A stretch of DNA of 64,000 nt. Source: Misgurnus anguillicaudatus. Lineage: Eukaryota; Chordata; Actinopteri; Cypriniformes; Cobitidae. Both the position numbers and the translations under genes were made by a program. The notes beneath the pieces are model-generated. The model was given only the letters and a program-made list of their open reading frames with translations. It ran no database searches and was not told where the DNA came from. The DNA is taken from the NCBI RefSeq assembly GCF_027580225.2, contig NC_073356.2, positions 10,183,001-10,247,000 of the forward strand, written 5' to 3'. Position 1 is the stretch's first letter, and each line of letters opens with the position of its first letter. Positions 34,430 to 46,846 of the stretch are shown piece after piece.

Positions 34430-35522
34430 AATAAAGCAATAAACCCCAAGAAGCAGTGGGTTACCAGTGCATTTTATGACAGCTAAGGGGCGTTGTTAGG
34501 CACGACGCGAAGCGGAGTGCCTGAACCCCCTTAGCTGTTGTAGAGTGCACTGGTAACCCAACGCTTCGAGGGGTTTATTGCGTTTATAAAACGGTTACTT
34601 CATATGCATAAAGTTAGCGGGATTTTATAAAATAAAACACAAATAAGTTGTAATTATATTAGTATAAATATTACTCTTCCGCCAAACAAAGTAGTTCCTC
34701 AGAATCAAGTGTGACTGAAACAGAGCGCAGTTCACAAACAACACAGACGCAGCAAAGATACAATGAAAATATGATTAAAGACGGTGGTGTTTATTTTATA
34801 AATCACCATTCATCTAATTTATACATTAACATTTATATTGTGCTGTTGAAGTGATGATCAAATATGCTTGTAAGAATGCTGAACTTTTTCCCCGTCAGCG
34901 TTTTTTTTTAAGTTGCCACCCGGTTTTAGTTTAATGCCTTACAGAAAAATTATCTTCTTTAAATAAACATAAATATAAAATGAAAGAACAGACCATCCGC
35001 TTTCAAACAACAACAACAACAAAAAAAAGTTTCATCCTACCTTAATTTGTTCTCTTATCAGTTATCACCTCTCAAATTTTCAGCTAAAAGCGGAGATAAT
35101 TCCATTTTTGTGAAGAACTTTAGTAAGAAATCCTCAGATTCAGACATGAACAGTACACGGTGTTTTGAGTGAATGCGTCAGTGTTTAAGTTGGGAAAGAT
35201 CGCCACCCAGTGGATAATAGCGGGCGTATGAACTTCAGTTATAAACTCCTCAGACAACGTTTTCTCTTTATTGACGAAATGACTAAACAGTATTTATTGA
35301 CATTTATTTGGATATCGCCATTAATTGTGCAATTGTAGACAAATTAAAAATATGATTAAAGACTGTTGTGTTTATTCTCATAAATCAGTACGCAGCAACA
35401 GTGGCGCAGTGATACTATGTAATGTGGTCTGAACCGTGAGGTTACCGGTGTATTTTATCACGGCTTAGAACGCGTTTCAACCAATCAGAATGAAGAACCA
35501 GAACTGCCCGTTTTATAAACTG
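34430..35522. repeat. Repeat cluster: GGTTACCAGTGCATTTTAT family with a CCCTTTCCC-type copy inside
   Basis: Left part has a foldback (AATAAACCCCAAGAAGCAGTG...CACTGGTAACCCAACGCTTCG) and the right part (about 35440-35520) has GGTTACCGGTGTATTTTAT and CCGTTTTATAAAC, matching the left in inverted or direct form. Between them 34880-35275 is a diverged copy of the element at 31947-32402. No coding. Confidence 0.55.
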
Positions 35523-36007
35523 TATTTTTATCGATCCGAGCCCAAGCACCCTTTGTCATTAGGATGCGATTGTTTTGAAGAAAACAGGAAGTGAAGCGCT
35601 CTCTTAACATTGGAGCCCGTCTGGAGTCGTTTGTGGTGCAATAACAAACAGTGCTTTCACGTGCTTATGACATTTTTAGTCGATCTGTCGCTCATACATT
35701 CAGGTAACCCTGCTGCACGCATCAGAAGGTTTTTTCGAAGGCATAAACCAGTTGTTTATGTTGGTTATTTTGGTAATGTTTTTCAATTTGTACTGCAAAG
35801 TTTTTTCACTGGTGAATGAGACATAAGATGTGACCGTCTGATCTGTGCGTGTTCATGTGTTTTGAAAGAGGCATGACTTTGGATGGCGATTTGAATGGAG
35901 GGTGGGATCATGATTTCATTGCTAGTCGGCTACCGTTAGCATATTTCAAAATGTGATACCCCACCTTTAAGCTACACTGTTAAACCTTACCAGGCTTTTT
36001 AGGAGTA

Positions 36008-36240
36008 AATTACTGGCAACACTGTTGCCAGCTAGTTACTGTACAGCATCTGTAACGGTGACTTACTGGCAACAGTGTTGCCAGTATAGTACTGTGTCTA
36101 TGACAATACAGTGAATAACTGGCAACAGTGTTGCCAGTAATTTACTGTCTCTGTACCATTACGGTGTCTTACTGGCAACAGTGTTGCCAGTTTTATACTG
36201 TAGGTTAGGCATTACAGTTGATGGCTGGCAGCAGTGATTT
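36008..36240. repeat. Tandem array of near-palindromes CTGGCAACAGTGTTGCCAG
   Basis: Four copies of the 19-mer hairpin, at about 36013, 36067, 36120 and 36172, with a fifth degenerate one at 36223. Period is about 53-54 bases, separated by variable sequence rich in TACTGT and ACAGTA. Confidence 0.88.
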
Positions 36241-36420
36241 CAGTTAATTACTGTACAGTACCACATGCTTCAGGTATAATACTGTATAGTATATAAAATG
36301 CTGTACTCATTGTGGTACTCTAAAACTTTTGAAAGATTCTTTTTTTATGTTACTTTATTAAAAAGGGAGAAAGAACCCCAAAATATTTAAACAAATACAC
36401 TTTATAACTGTGGCAATAGA

Positions 36421-36882
36421 TGTCAGGATCAGAGGACGGATGAACACAATCGCAGACAAAGTCGGGGAAAACAGAAAACACTTTATTTACCAACATATAA
36501 CAAAACCCACGAGGGTGTACATGACATGAAACACTGTAAGCAGATAGATAATACTAAACTTGACAAGATAACTCGGCTAGATAACCACATGAACACGAGA
36601 ACAAAACAAAACGAACCTGCACAGAACTAAGGACACAATGACATTTTATAGAAAAAAACCAAACAAGATAACGAGGGGGAACAGGTGATGGGAGAAAACC
36701 AATGATTACTAATAAGCAGGAGAACGAGGGGGCGGGGACAAGAGACAAGACACCGAAGGCACATGACCCAATAAACAAGGCATGAACCTCCACATTGATA
36801 GAGCATTGGACTGCCAGAACTCCAAACTGCCATCATAACTAGATATAAATACAAAACAAGACTCATTGGCAGGATCCTGACA
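36421..36882 (-). mobile_element. Solo LTR, copy 2
   Basis: Same LTR family as 1325-1836 but on the opposite strand: starts TGTCAGGATC, ends CTGACA. Perfect 5-bp duplication ATAGA (36416-36420 and 36883-36887). 462 bases; shared blocks include AAAACACTTTATTTACC-like leader, GGGGGCGGGGACAAGAGACA and CAATGAGTCTTGTTTTG(T) in complement. Confidence 0.87.
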
Positions 36883-37978
36883 ATAGATAAATACATAACA
36901 CAAGGAATCGCAAAATTAAACTAAACAGAACAAATTTTCTGTAGAATTGGCAAAATAAGATAAGATAACAAAAAGCAATAATATAAACAAAAAACACTGC
37001 CACTGCATGACAGTTAAACCAAAACTAACAAAATCATACTCCAAAACAATGCAATCAAATAACATTCAGGTTATTTATTGGTAGTGCGACACATAGCAAA
37101 AAAAAAAACACATACGGCAAATTGTGTGGTTTACTTTCAGTGTAATAGACAAATTCTTTTAAGACACTCATAAGACAATCATGTCAAATCCCACCCTCAA
37201 AAAAAAAAAAAAAAGATCTCCGTTGTAACCGTTGACCCTCAGGTTATTCCAAACCTGCAGTTATTCAACATAATTTTAATGACATTCTTATATTCTTACA
37301 ATTCAAGGATTAACAAAAATGCTTCATATAACACGAAGTAGAAACCAGAAATTAAGCTCAGTTTTTTGCACAGGCCTGCTGAGGGGGTAATGGTGCCACA
37401 TGGTGATCAACAGTAAAAATTACAAATTTTACCTTTTTGCAAAAAGAAAAACCATCATCAATCAAAAATGGCTTTGCAATCAAAAAAATGTTGCTATAAT
37501 GGAAGTCAATGGGGCAAAAATGACCACAAACCATAAATGAGGAAAAAAAAAATCTGATGCTGCACAAAAACTAAAAATTCATCAAAGCCAATGTTTTTTC
37601 TGATCGTTGAAATGCCCAAGACTGTGAAAAGGCTTTTTAAAAATCCAGTCCAAAATCACTTTTTATATTGAAAATAAGTCATTTTGTGTTTTTTCCAAAT
37701 ACTTATTTGGGAAGTTCACTTATAAACTTTTTAAAGAGTTACAATCATGGAATTTTTGTAAATATTTGGTAATTTTGATCAGTATTGAGGTTGATTAACA
37801 GATTAATATTTTTTATATTAATCTGATACATTTTTACAACAGTTCGTGGCATTTTTTGGCCACGAACAACAGGAAAGGGCAGTGAATTTGAACAATGCAC
37901 AAGGGTTAACGTTGATAGGAGATACTAAAAACTTTCTAATCAGGAAGCTATTTGGAACCTTAACTTATGTGTTTTAAA

Positions 37979-38486
37979 CACTCTTGGAATGGGTGTGTTG
38001 AATTGGCACATCTTGTGTCTGGTTGGGGACAACACATTTGGTGTGTTGTCCTTGGTTTGGCACATCTCTGTGTTATTTTTGGAACAACACACTTTGTGTT
38101 GTTTTAACACATCTTGTGTTGTCCCTTTTATTTTTTATGAACTTAAATGACACTTAATGTGTTAAAAACAACACATAATGTGTTAAATAGTTTAACACAA
38201 AGCAAGGTGTTAAAATTAACACATCCAGGGTGTGTTAATTTTAACACATTGCTTTGTGTTAAACTATTTAACACATTATGTGTTAATTTTAACACATTGT
38301 GTGTCATTTCGTGCTGATTTAGAGTTCATATAAATGGGGGGGACGGCACGGGATGGGTTGAAGCGGCACAAAGTGTGGTGTTCTAAAAATGACACAGAGA
38401 TGTGTTAATTTAAGGACAACTCACTAGGTGTGTTGTCCTTAACTAGACACAAGATGTGTTAATTTAACACATTCATTTTAAGAGTG
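37979..38486. mobile_element. Palindromic MITE rich in AACACA/TGTGTT
   Basis: Ends CACTCTTGGAATGG and CATTTTAAGAGTG inverted. Central perfect foldback around 38158-38290 (TAATGTGTTAAATAGTTTAA and complement). A partial relative lies at 49628-49866. Confidence 0.8.
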
Positions 38487-38828
38487 AAGACACTCACAAA
38501 TATTTTAACAGTTTACTTACTTATTTTCAACTTTAAAACATACAAATCCACTATTATATTGTTCAACACAGCACGAGTAAACAAACAAGATTATCAAGGC
38601 AAATTGGTGACACCTGCACCTGTGTATGTGTGTGTGCCAGTAATTTACCAGATAATATTACAGTTATTTTCCTTAATTGGTGCAAAGAGTAATTTACTGT
38701 AGTTTATTATTAGTGCAGCATAACTGCACCTCATATTACAGTAAAATACCTTTCACCGATGTTAAAGCTAAATACTGCCAATTTTACAGTTATTTACCCA
38801 GAAATCTACAGCAAGGGTTAACAGTGTA

Positions 38829-40359
38829 CGTTTTAAGGATTGACAACCACATTTACTTACAGGTGTGAATCTGGATATGTTGTGTTCACTTAGCAGATTA
38901 CAGTCACTGCTGCTACTACACTCTGTATGAACAAGCAAAAAAGTCAAGCCCTTATTCTATTCACACCTGACGCATGTATAGTAACGGACAACTAGTTGTC
39001 AGTACGGTTCTGTTCATGTACAGTTGTAAATCCCAAAAATCTATAGGTGTAAGTTTGGTTATAGAATGCGGTTGTCTCTTCTGTAAATAACAGAATGTGT
39101 GTGAATGCAGAAGTATTAGGACTTGGGCCCTAGTGGTACAGATCTGCAAACACCTTTAACCTCTATAGACTGTTGTTGTATATCCTCACACTAAAGAAAC
39201 ATAAGAAGATGAGATAAACAATGTTTTTGAGAGATTGTATCCTTGTTTACAGTCAAAATGTCACACTGCCCCTACCAGATCTGAATATTGAACATCCTGT
39301 GTGAGCTGGCACACGTTACATCAAGAGCCCCATTTGCCCTTTAGTAAACTCCAGAGCGAGAAAAGAAAACATTTCAGTCTCTAATAGCATTACAGTCACG
39401 GAGAAAAACAGAGCGCTTGTGTTTTTGTTTGATGGGAAATCCTCTAATTTTGGCAGTAAATGCAGACTTGTTGTTCAGTATGTCGCTGTTGTTACCATAT
39501 GTGGTCCAATCCAGCCGTTCGTAAGAACGCCATTATCACTATGATCTAGTTTCAGCAGGCAAAACAAGAATAAGTGCTGTAATATTGTGCAATGGTTACA
39601 CAATATCCAAAACTAGAGTCATTAAGACATCTTCGGTTATGGTTCCAAAATAATTAACATCATAGCAGGAATTAGTATAAACACAGACATTAGTATAAAC
39701 ACATCTTTGTGTTTATATACTGTATAACATCTGTAAACTTGTACCGTACAACATACAGTAAACCTTATCAAAATTGTTTAATAAAGCTGGATATTACCCA
39801 GCTGTCATGTCAGCTACTTATAAAATATATTCATGTTTCAAGAAGAGAATGGTGTTATATGGCTGTAAATACACTATAAAAACTGATGGGTTGTTTAAAA
39901 TCCATGGTTGGGTAAACACTGTAGACATGAAGATGGATAGTAGCAGTTATCTATATTGGATCTAGAAAATCTTGGTAAGTAGTAGAGTAGATAAAGGTGC
40001 AAACTTTTAGAAGGATATCTTGACAAAAATGCAATATAATATACATAACTATACTATCAGTAGTGTATAAAGACCTTACATAATGATATAATGATATAAG
40101 CTGTTTTTATCTACATACGCCGCGGGTCTCCTTACATGAAAGATGGAGTCATGTGTTTACAGTAGTCCTAAACAGACAAACTGCTCAACAGAATAAAGTT
40201 TGTCCTTACGTTGTCTGAGACAAATGTTTGTCCGGAGTTGGCTATCGTAGCTTCTTGTTGCGTTTCGAAATTGAGGTTTGTTGCAGTTCGCAATCTCACC
40301 GCTAGATACCGCTAAAAACACACTACACCTTTAAGTTTGAATTCGGTAAAGATGTTTTA
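38829..40359. other. Gene-free intron stretch
   Basis: No gene. 40314-40333 is a fragment of the AGGTGCAGTGTG MITE end. A small foldback at 39877-39925 (ACACTATAAAAAC...AAACACTGTAG). Confidence 0.4.
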
Positions 40360-40787
40360 GGCCCTGTCCCAAATAGCGCACTTCATGTGGACTTTCGGTC
40401 TCGTGGCCTTAAATTGCACGTTTTCGCTTAGTCTACGAGTCCGTAGTCATTTTTACACTTCGAAGTGTGCTCATCAGCGCCCCCTTGAATCCTTAATGTG
40501 ATCTGCGGCGAAGCCTGCACTGCAGCAGGCTTTGCGCACTTTACCAACCCAGAGATCCATGTGAAAGAGCAATTAGACCAATAAGACAACGGAAGGGAGG
40601 AGTTCACACTGATGGGCAACTTCTTTTCCTATTTCAGCCGGACACTCAAGTCTGTCCCAAAAAGCGACTCTGGTGCGCCCTCTTGGACTCGCGTCAAGGG
40701 TCCCTAAGGTCTGCACTACATGATGTCATCAAAGTGTGGACTCTGAAGAAGTCCACAAGTCCGGAGTGTGCCACTAGGGACAGGGGC
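40360..40787. mobile_element. PIF/Harbinger-like MITE (GGCCCTGTCCCAAATAGCGC)
   Basis: Ends GGCCCTGTCCCAAATAGCGC and CACTAGGGACAGGGGC inverted. Flanks TTA and TAA. Subterminal matches ACTTC.TGTGGAC and GTCCACAAGT. No coding. Confidence 0.65.
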
Positions 40788-40790
40788 TAA

Positions 40791-41173
40791 TGTTGTGTTT
40801 ACACCAGCCACGGTAGAGGGAGCAAAAATGCGCTATTGGCGCGTAGTTGGACGCTTGAACATTTGAGTTCACTTGCTTCATTCGCGCGTGAAATTATAGT
40901 AATTCGAGAAATTTGCGTCATGGGAGGGGCTTCTGCGACTTCGCTGAGACTCTGCCACTCCGCTCGCTTCCTGTAATCATGTCACTACTACAGCTAGGTC
41001 CTACATGGTTAACGCGGCGAAGAAATCCGCTGAAATTCAGATTTTTCAACTTGCGCGTTTCCCGCGGCAACCCTCAATTCGCGCGGACAGTGCCATCCGC
41101 GCCGCGCCTTCCACATGTTCCGCGCCATTCGCGCCGCGCTTACCACGTGTACCGCGGCTGGTGTAAATGCAGC
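40791..41173. mobile_element. PIF/Harbinger-like MITE (TGTTGTGTTTACACCAGCC)
   Basis: Inverted ends TGTTGTGTTTACACCAGCC and GGCTGGTGTAAATGCAGCA; 3-bp duplication TAA (40788-40790, 41174-41176). GC-rich (gcgcgg) interior, no transposase. Directly abuts the previous MITE. Confidence 0.75.
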
Positions 41174-41201
41174 ATAAGACTTGCCTAATATAGTAGTTTA
41201 A

Positions 41202-41324
41202 CCCCTTCAGACCCTGCGTCCACTGGAATGGACATGTTTTGTAGTTAAAACAAATAAAAATGCTAAACAACCAATGAAAATAAGGCACACTGATTAAACA
41301 CCTAAAAAATCAGGTCTGAAGGGG
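41202..41324. mobile_element. Short TTAA MITE (CCCCTTCAGACC)
   Basis: 123 bases between TTAA 41198-41201 and 41325-41328. Ends CCCCTTCAGACC and GGTCTGAAGGGG are perfectly inverted. Confidence 0.85.
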
Positions 41325-42122
41325 TTAAGATATTTTCTTACGGTCTGTGATCTCCACCTCTCACTTCGGGCCTCAGTTCAGTTAGGTTGCCCTTGACATT
41401 TCTTGATTTTGTACAATAGTATCTTTCTATTTTGAAACATTCTTGCAGATAAAACCTCAGCAGCGTCTGATACATTCCGCCTCTATGAGACCAAACATTG
41501 ATGAGAAACTGCTCTCCAGGATTCACTCTCATTACTGATGGAGATTATGGATGTTATAATTAATAATTCCATAGCAACAGGCTGTGGTGGGAAAGATATC
41601 CAATTTATCATCATACCAGAAGCAGCACTCCGACTAATCCCTTTGAAATCTGGGAGAGTCGAGTAGAGTAGGAGTTTGCATATCCTCCTTTGAAGTGCAG
41701 CCGTACAAAAAAACAGCAGCATAATCTGTGACAGAATATGGAAATTCATACATACACGGAATACCAATTGGTAACGTGTTTATGTGTATTTCAATAGGAT
41801 TCCCTTACACTAAACCCAGACCAGTCCACTCAGGACTGAACTGGTTCTCTGACTCAACACGGAAATCAGAGTTTGTTTTATTAACTTGAGCTGCAGAAAA
41901 CTTGCACTTATTTCAAGAATCATATAGAATCCTTGACAATGTCATTCTGTTGTTGTTGAAGATCCCTACTGAAAAATCCAGCCAAAACCAGCATAAGCTG
42001 GTAGCTGGTCTCAGCTGGTTTTAGCTGGTTTAAGGTGGTTTACGCTGGTCCTCCCAGTCTGACAAAGCTGGTCATGCTGGTGGGACAGCTGGTATTCCAG
42101 CATGACCAGCTAAGTCCAGCTA

Positions 42123-45100
42123 CACTGTAAAAAATTTCCCTGTAAAAAAACGGTATTATGCTGGAAGCTGTGGTTGCCAGCATTGTACTGTTAATTTACA
42201 GCGGGATACTGTTATTAGGAAAAACAGCATGATACTGTTTTGTTACCTACAGCAGTCAACTGTTATTTTAACAGCATGGTACTGTTTGTGTTATCTACAG
42301 CGGTTCTGCCTCTGTTAAATACAGTTCTACTTCCGTTAATTTACAGCTCCCCTATTTTAACAGTATGTTAATGTTATAATGCCCTGAAAGCAACTCATTT
42401 CATTTAGGAAACCAATAGCAGGATCCATTCAAGTTTATAAATAGATATATTTACATGGTGGTGTTAGTATTGTGAACTTAATTCATTTGAGTCCACTGAA
42501 AACCAATATTACTTCTAAAATTGAACTCCAAACATTTAAACTTTCACACAAATCTCATGTAGTTCATCACAAGTAAACTACACAATTACTGCTTTAAAAT
42601 AAAACAACAGGCAGTATAACATCAATGATTTACTGACCATCCTTGACCTAAACAACCACACTACTCTTCAGCACAATGGTAACCCAAAAACTGAGACAAA
42701 TCCTAACAAAACAGAGCATTAAACACTAAGACGTATCTCACATTATCATCTTGTGTAAATCCCCTGATCAGTTTTTAAGTTCACATGATTTTTTAAGATG
42801 AAAACTAAGTCTAAAATAGGTCTGAGCAAAAGTGTGCCGTTTTGGGTGTGTCATTTAAAATGCAAATGAGCGGATAAAGTGCAACCACTGATCACAATGA
42901 TGGTGGTTTGTTGCAATTGAAACTCAATTGTGCTGTGAAATATTTTATCTCTCTCTTTCTCTCCATACTAAATGGTTGTGCTGTGGTTGGATAGTGCAGA
43001 TAAAGGGGGCAGTATTAATTTATTCTGACATCACAATAAGGGCCAAATTACAATGACCTATTTTTCACATGCTTGCAGAAAATGATTTAACAAAACTAAG
43101 TTATTGGGTTGATCTTTTTAACATTTTCTAGGTTGATAGAAGCACTAGGGACACAATTATAGCACTTAAACATGGAAAAAGTCTGATTTTCATAATATGT
43201 CCCCTTTAAAAAACAAAATACAAGGACTTTTCTCTAATGTCTGTGTGAAATTAACATATTTCTGTATGCAAATTTGACTGTTAGGTTTTCTGTTTCTAAC
43301 AGCACATTCTGTTAAATAACAGTAATCAACTGGAAGCTTGGTTGCCAGCAAGATACTGTTTTTTTACGGTCTCCTTCGGACTGTTAAAAAACATTAGCAT
43401 TCTGTGTTTTTATATCTTACACATTTAACCCTTTAACCCCCATCGGAAAATCCTTGGTGTCAAAGAACACTGCTTAATGTGTCCACACTACAAAGAGTAA
43501 AAGAAACAGACCCAATGTTGAAATTAATGAGATAATGAAGTGATGATTGAGTTAATGATGAACAGCTGCTTTTAACAAACACAATCACTGAATGAAAGAT
43601 GAACAAGAACCGAATTAAAGAGAAAACAAGCAGAAACTCAACTTACAGACTTAGATGAGACTCAAACTTACTCAGATTTCCTAAGATCTCACAAGAAGAT
43701 CATCAAACAACTCCACAAACAGCATTACCATCTTCACTTATTACAAACCAGTATGATTTTATTTTAAATGTACATTAGCTCTTACTGAGAAGTAAATCAT
43801 AAGGTGTGGTTTCCTGGACAGGGATTATCTTAAACCAGGAATAGTTTAATTAGAAAATATAACTAGTTTTAACAAACATGCCTAACATTACTTCTGTGCA
43901 TTTTCAGGCAAAACAAAGGGCATTGATGTATTTTAAGATATGTCAGTGCAAGTTGTTTTGAGTTTGGACAGCTGTAGTCTAATAGTCTGATCCCTAAATA
44001 ATAGTTACCATTCTCGTGATCAGCGGTTGCCTTAGTAGGACTCTTGATCCTTGGGTTTGCCCTTTGGTGTTATATTTATTCAGGCCTTTTCAATGTGATT
44101 TGAAAGACATTGAATATGGCAAAAAAGTATAAGTAAAGTATTATCACTGACTAATGACCATTATGGTGTTAGTGTCACGAGTTAAAAGTAATTGACTGAC
44201 TTTATACAGAAGCTCATAAGTGGTTAGATGGTACGAAACTCTTTGTAGTAGTCTTATAATGTGACAGAAACTGAGTGTTGAGGTAGCCAGAGGAATCTTA
44301 AAAACATTGGGAATAAATGAAATAAAAAACACAAGTAAACTACACACACAGACATCAAGAATCAGGCTATGAATCTCAACAATGGTGACTATCAAATGAA
44401 AAGCTTCATGCTGCAATGCATGCTGGGTATCAGCATAGTAGAAAACTCATTCATGACTCCCAGCATGCATTGCAGCATGAATAAATTATGCAGATGAACT
44501 GTTTTCCCATTTTCTTTTGTCACCATAGTTGAGAATCATACGCTGATTCTTGATGTCTGTGTGTGTCAGCTGAGGGCTAGGGTTTCACGTTCACCAAAGT
44601 CCATATGTATACAATTCTGTCAAGATATCAAATTACTGTAATAATAATAGTTGTAATGATTCTGATTCAAATATGTAAATAAATACTCGATCATAAACAT
44701 CCCTAAGTACTATTAATTGTTATGTTTAAGCTTCTTAAGGCTGGCAAGATAAACTACTGATCAATAATCAGACACCCAACCTCATGAGACTCTATCATCT
44801 CTTGGTTTTCTTTGGCATAACAAACATGCATCATAAAGACACAGTTACAGCAACCAGACTGAACACCAAGTCAAGAGCCCAACTAATGAAAACAGTGATC
44901 ACCATAATGGTGACTTTAAAGAAAATGCTTGTAAAGTCTAGTGAACACATGTTTGTTCATAGTAAGAACTTTTGTAGATGTATAACAGAAATAAAGTCAA
45001 AGTGGTTTATAAGTGAAGATGGTAATGGTGTTTGTGGAAATGTTTAATTCTCCTCTAGTGATATATGGAGAGGATTATTGTTTTCTATTATTTTTAGTTA

Positions 45101-45462
45101 ATTTTCATCTAAGTCTTTGTGTCTGTAAATGTTTCTGCTCATGTCTTCTCTTTTTTTGTTTATGTTTTCTTTAGTGATTTTTTAGCAGCAGATGTCCATC
45201 ATTAATGCTTCAGTTTCTGAACTCATTGACTTAATTTCAGGTGGATCATTAATAAACTAATGTAGGGAATAGTGAATAAGGGTGAAGGGTGTGATTTTGG
45301 ACGCAGTCTTTAACGGTGGACTCTCAGGGCTGTAAATTCAGATTATTCTGAAAATTGTTTTTTGTACAGAACACAGAATTTAACAGTATATTTCTCTTTT
45401 TGTTAAAAAACAGAATTATACTGTTAAATTTGGCTGTTTTTTAACAGCAATTTTTTACAGTG
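42123..45462. mobile_element. Large CACTG...CAGTG non-autonomous element 2
   Basis: Ends CACTGTAAAAAATT and AATTTTTTACAGTG perfectly inverted, TA duplication (42121-42122, 45463-45464). 3.34 kb, no transposase. Interior includes another dispersed repeat (about 42830-43208), a degenerate GGGATTA...AATCC repeat (43806-43995), a foldback (44342-44566) and copies of CTGGAAGC..GGTTGCCAGCA near both ends. Confidence 0.75.
44342..44566. repeat. 225-bp foldback inside large element 2
   Basis: ACACACAGACATCAAGAATCA at 44343 pairs with TGATTCTTGATGTCTGTGTGT near 44543-44563. The inner CATGCTGCAATGCATGCTGGG pairs with CCCAGCATGCATTGCAGCATG. Confidence 0.85.
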
Positions 45463-45623
45463 TAGACCAGCTTAAAATGTGACCAAAACACACCTAGACC
45501 AGCTTGCTACACCAGCAAAACCAGCTTTCTACACCAGCAAAACCAGCTAAAACCAAGCTGGGGACCAGCTAAAACCAGCTCACCAGCCTATGCTGGTCCC
45601 TAGCTGGATCTTTCAGTAGGGAT

Positions 45624-46208
45624 ATGCTGAAATATGCTTTTGTTTGTGTTGATAACATCCAGCACTAGGCAGAATTGAAAAAGTATGAGCCCTTTCTAAA
45701 ATGTGTCTAAATGTGGAACCTGATGCACTCATTTTGAGGTATTTTCACAAATTTAGTCACTTTATTGGTATTTAACACACTTGACAGTCTTTCACTGCAA
45801 AACCATCTAAGTGCATTCAGTAAACCTTTAACCAGGTAAAAAAGCCTTGCAGCTCAACAATTGAAATCTGACGTATGTGTGCCATTTTTATTCAATTCTT
45901 CTTCTGTGCACTAGGGGACTTTTACTACTTTTTAGTAGTCTCAAATATGTGTAGGTTTCTTCAAAAACACACATTTTTGAGCAAAAAGCTGAGATAATTT
46001 CATTTTTGCGAAGGACTTTTGATAGAGATCAGATGCAGAGCGATCTTTAAAACATACACTTAGTTATTTTTCTTTCACATGAGGAGTTACTTCTGGGTTG
46101 TATAAGTTCCGGAAGTGCGCCACCTAGTGGATAATATTCTCGTCATTGGCAGGGAAGCTTTTTCTCTTAATTGACGAGATAACTCGTCACAGGGCGGGGA
46201 AAGAGTTA
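45624..46208. repeat. Gene-free stretch with CCCTTTCCC-type repeat, copy 3
   Basis: 45940-46208 matches the right half of the element at 31947-32402, ending GGCGGGGAAAGAGTTAA. The left end is missing. 45624-45939 shows nothing recognisable. Confidence 0.65.
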
Positions 46209-46459
46209 AAAAGGTGATGCATATTTAATGTCACTGACATATAAAAGAGCGCTTGCCAATGTTTAAATCTTTTCGAGCAGCAAGAATAGCTTATATTTCC
46301 AAAAACCTGCAGCAATTATACAAGCATATTCTATGTCAAAAACTGTTTTTATAAATATGTACTTTGCTGTGTGTGTTTTTTTGGGTACGCACACTTTACG
46401 ATCAAATCTGTCCACCACCACGCTGTATAAATGAGGCCCCTGGACTGAGAACATTTTAA

Positions 46460-46842
46460 AGGGGATCGCACACAAGCCGCGCAGCTCAGCGTTGCGCCGT
46501 GTCGAGTCGCGTCTAGGACAACTCGGAGGTATTGTAAACCGGAAGAGCACATTAAATAGCGTGAGCTTCGTCAGATAGCGTCTACTTCAAAATGCTAAAT
46601 ATACGTTAGCAGCCAATGTTAATCATTAATGATTTGGGACAAATATGATGTTATTTAATGTTAAACTATGTGAGTGGCGCTGTGTGGCGCGACAGGGATT
46701 TGAGCAACTTCCGTCAAAGCTGGGTGGCGCGGACACCCAGCTTTGGCGCCGCCGGTGTGCGTATACTCATAGAAAAAATGTGTTCGATTTTTTTAGAACG
46801 GCGCTGCGTGGCGCTGAGCTGCGCGGCCGGTGTGCGATCCCC
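46460..46842. mobile_element. TTAA MITE (AGGGGATCGCACAC)
   Basis: TTAA 46456-46459 and 46843-46846. Ends AGGGGATCGCACACAAGCC and GGCCGGTGTGCGATCCCC(T); the subterminal CGCGCAGCTCAGCG is also inverted. GC-rich ends, AT-rich middle, no coding. Confidence 0.85.
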
Positions 46843-46846
46843 TTAA

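Larger units (their letters stand above)
35975..38826. mobile_element. Large CACTG...CAGTG non-autonomous element 1 (CACTA/EnSpm-like?)
   Basis: Termini CACTGTTAAACCTT and AAGGGTTAACAGTG inverted, TA on both sides (35973-35974, 38827-38828). 2.85 kb, no transposase. Contains a tandem palindrome array (36008-36240), a solo LTR (36421-36882) and a palindromic MITE (37979-38486). Superfamily guess rests on terminal sequence only. Confidence 0.65.
41962..45623. mobile_element. ACCAGC/GCTGGT repeat element split by a large insertion
   Basis: Ends ATCCCTACTGAAAAATCCAGC and GCTGGATCTTTCAGTAGGGAT are inverted. Body is full of AGCTGGT / ACCAGCT motifs on both halves (41980-42120 and 45465-45612). Original length about 320 bases; split by 42123-45462. 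Confidence 0.78.

Noticed and set aside
40913..41188. 91-codon + strand ORF
   Set aside because: Falls within a GC-rich Harbinger-like MITE; no similarity to a known protein.
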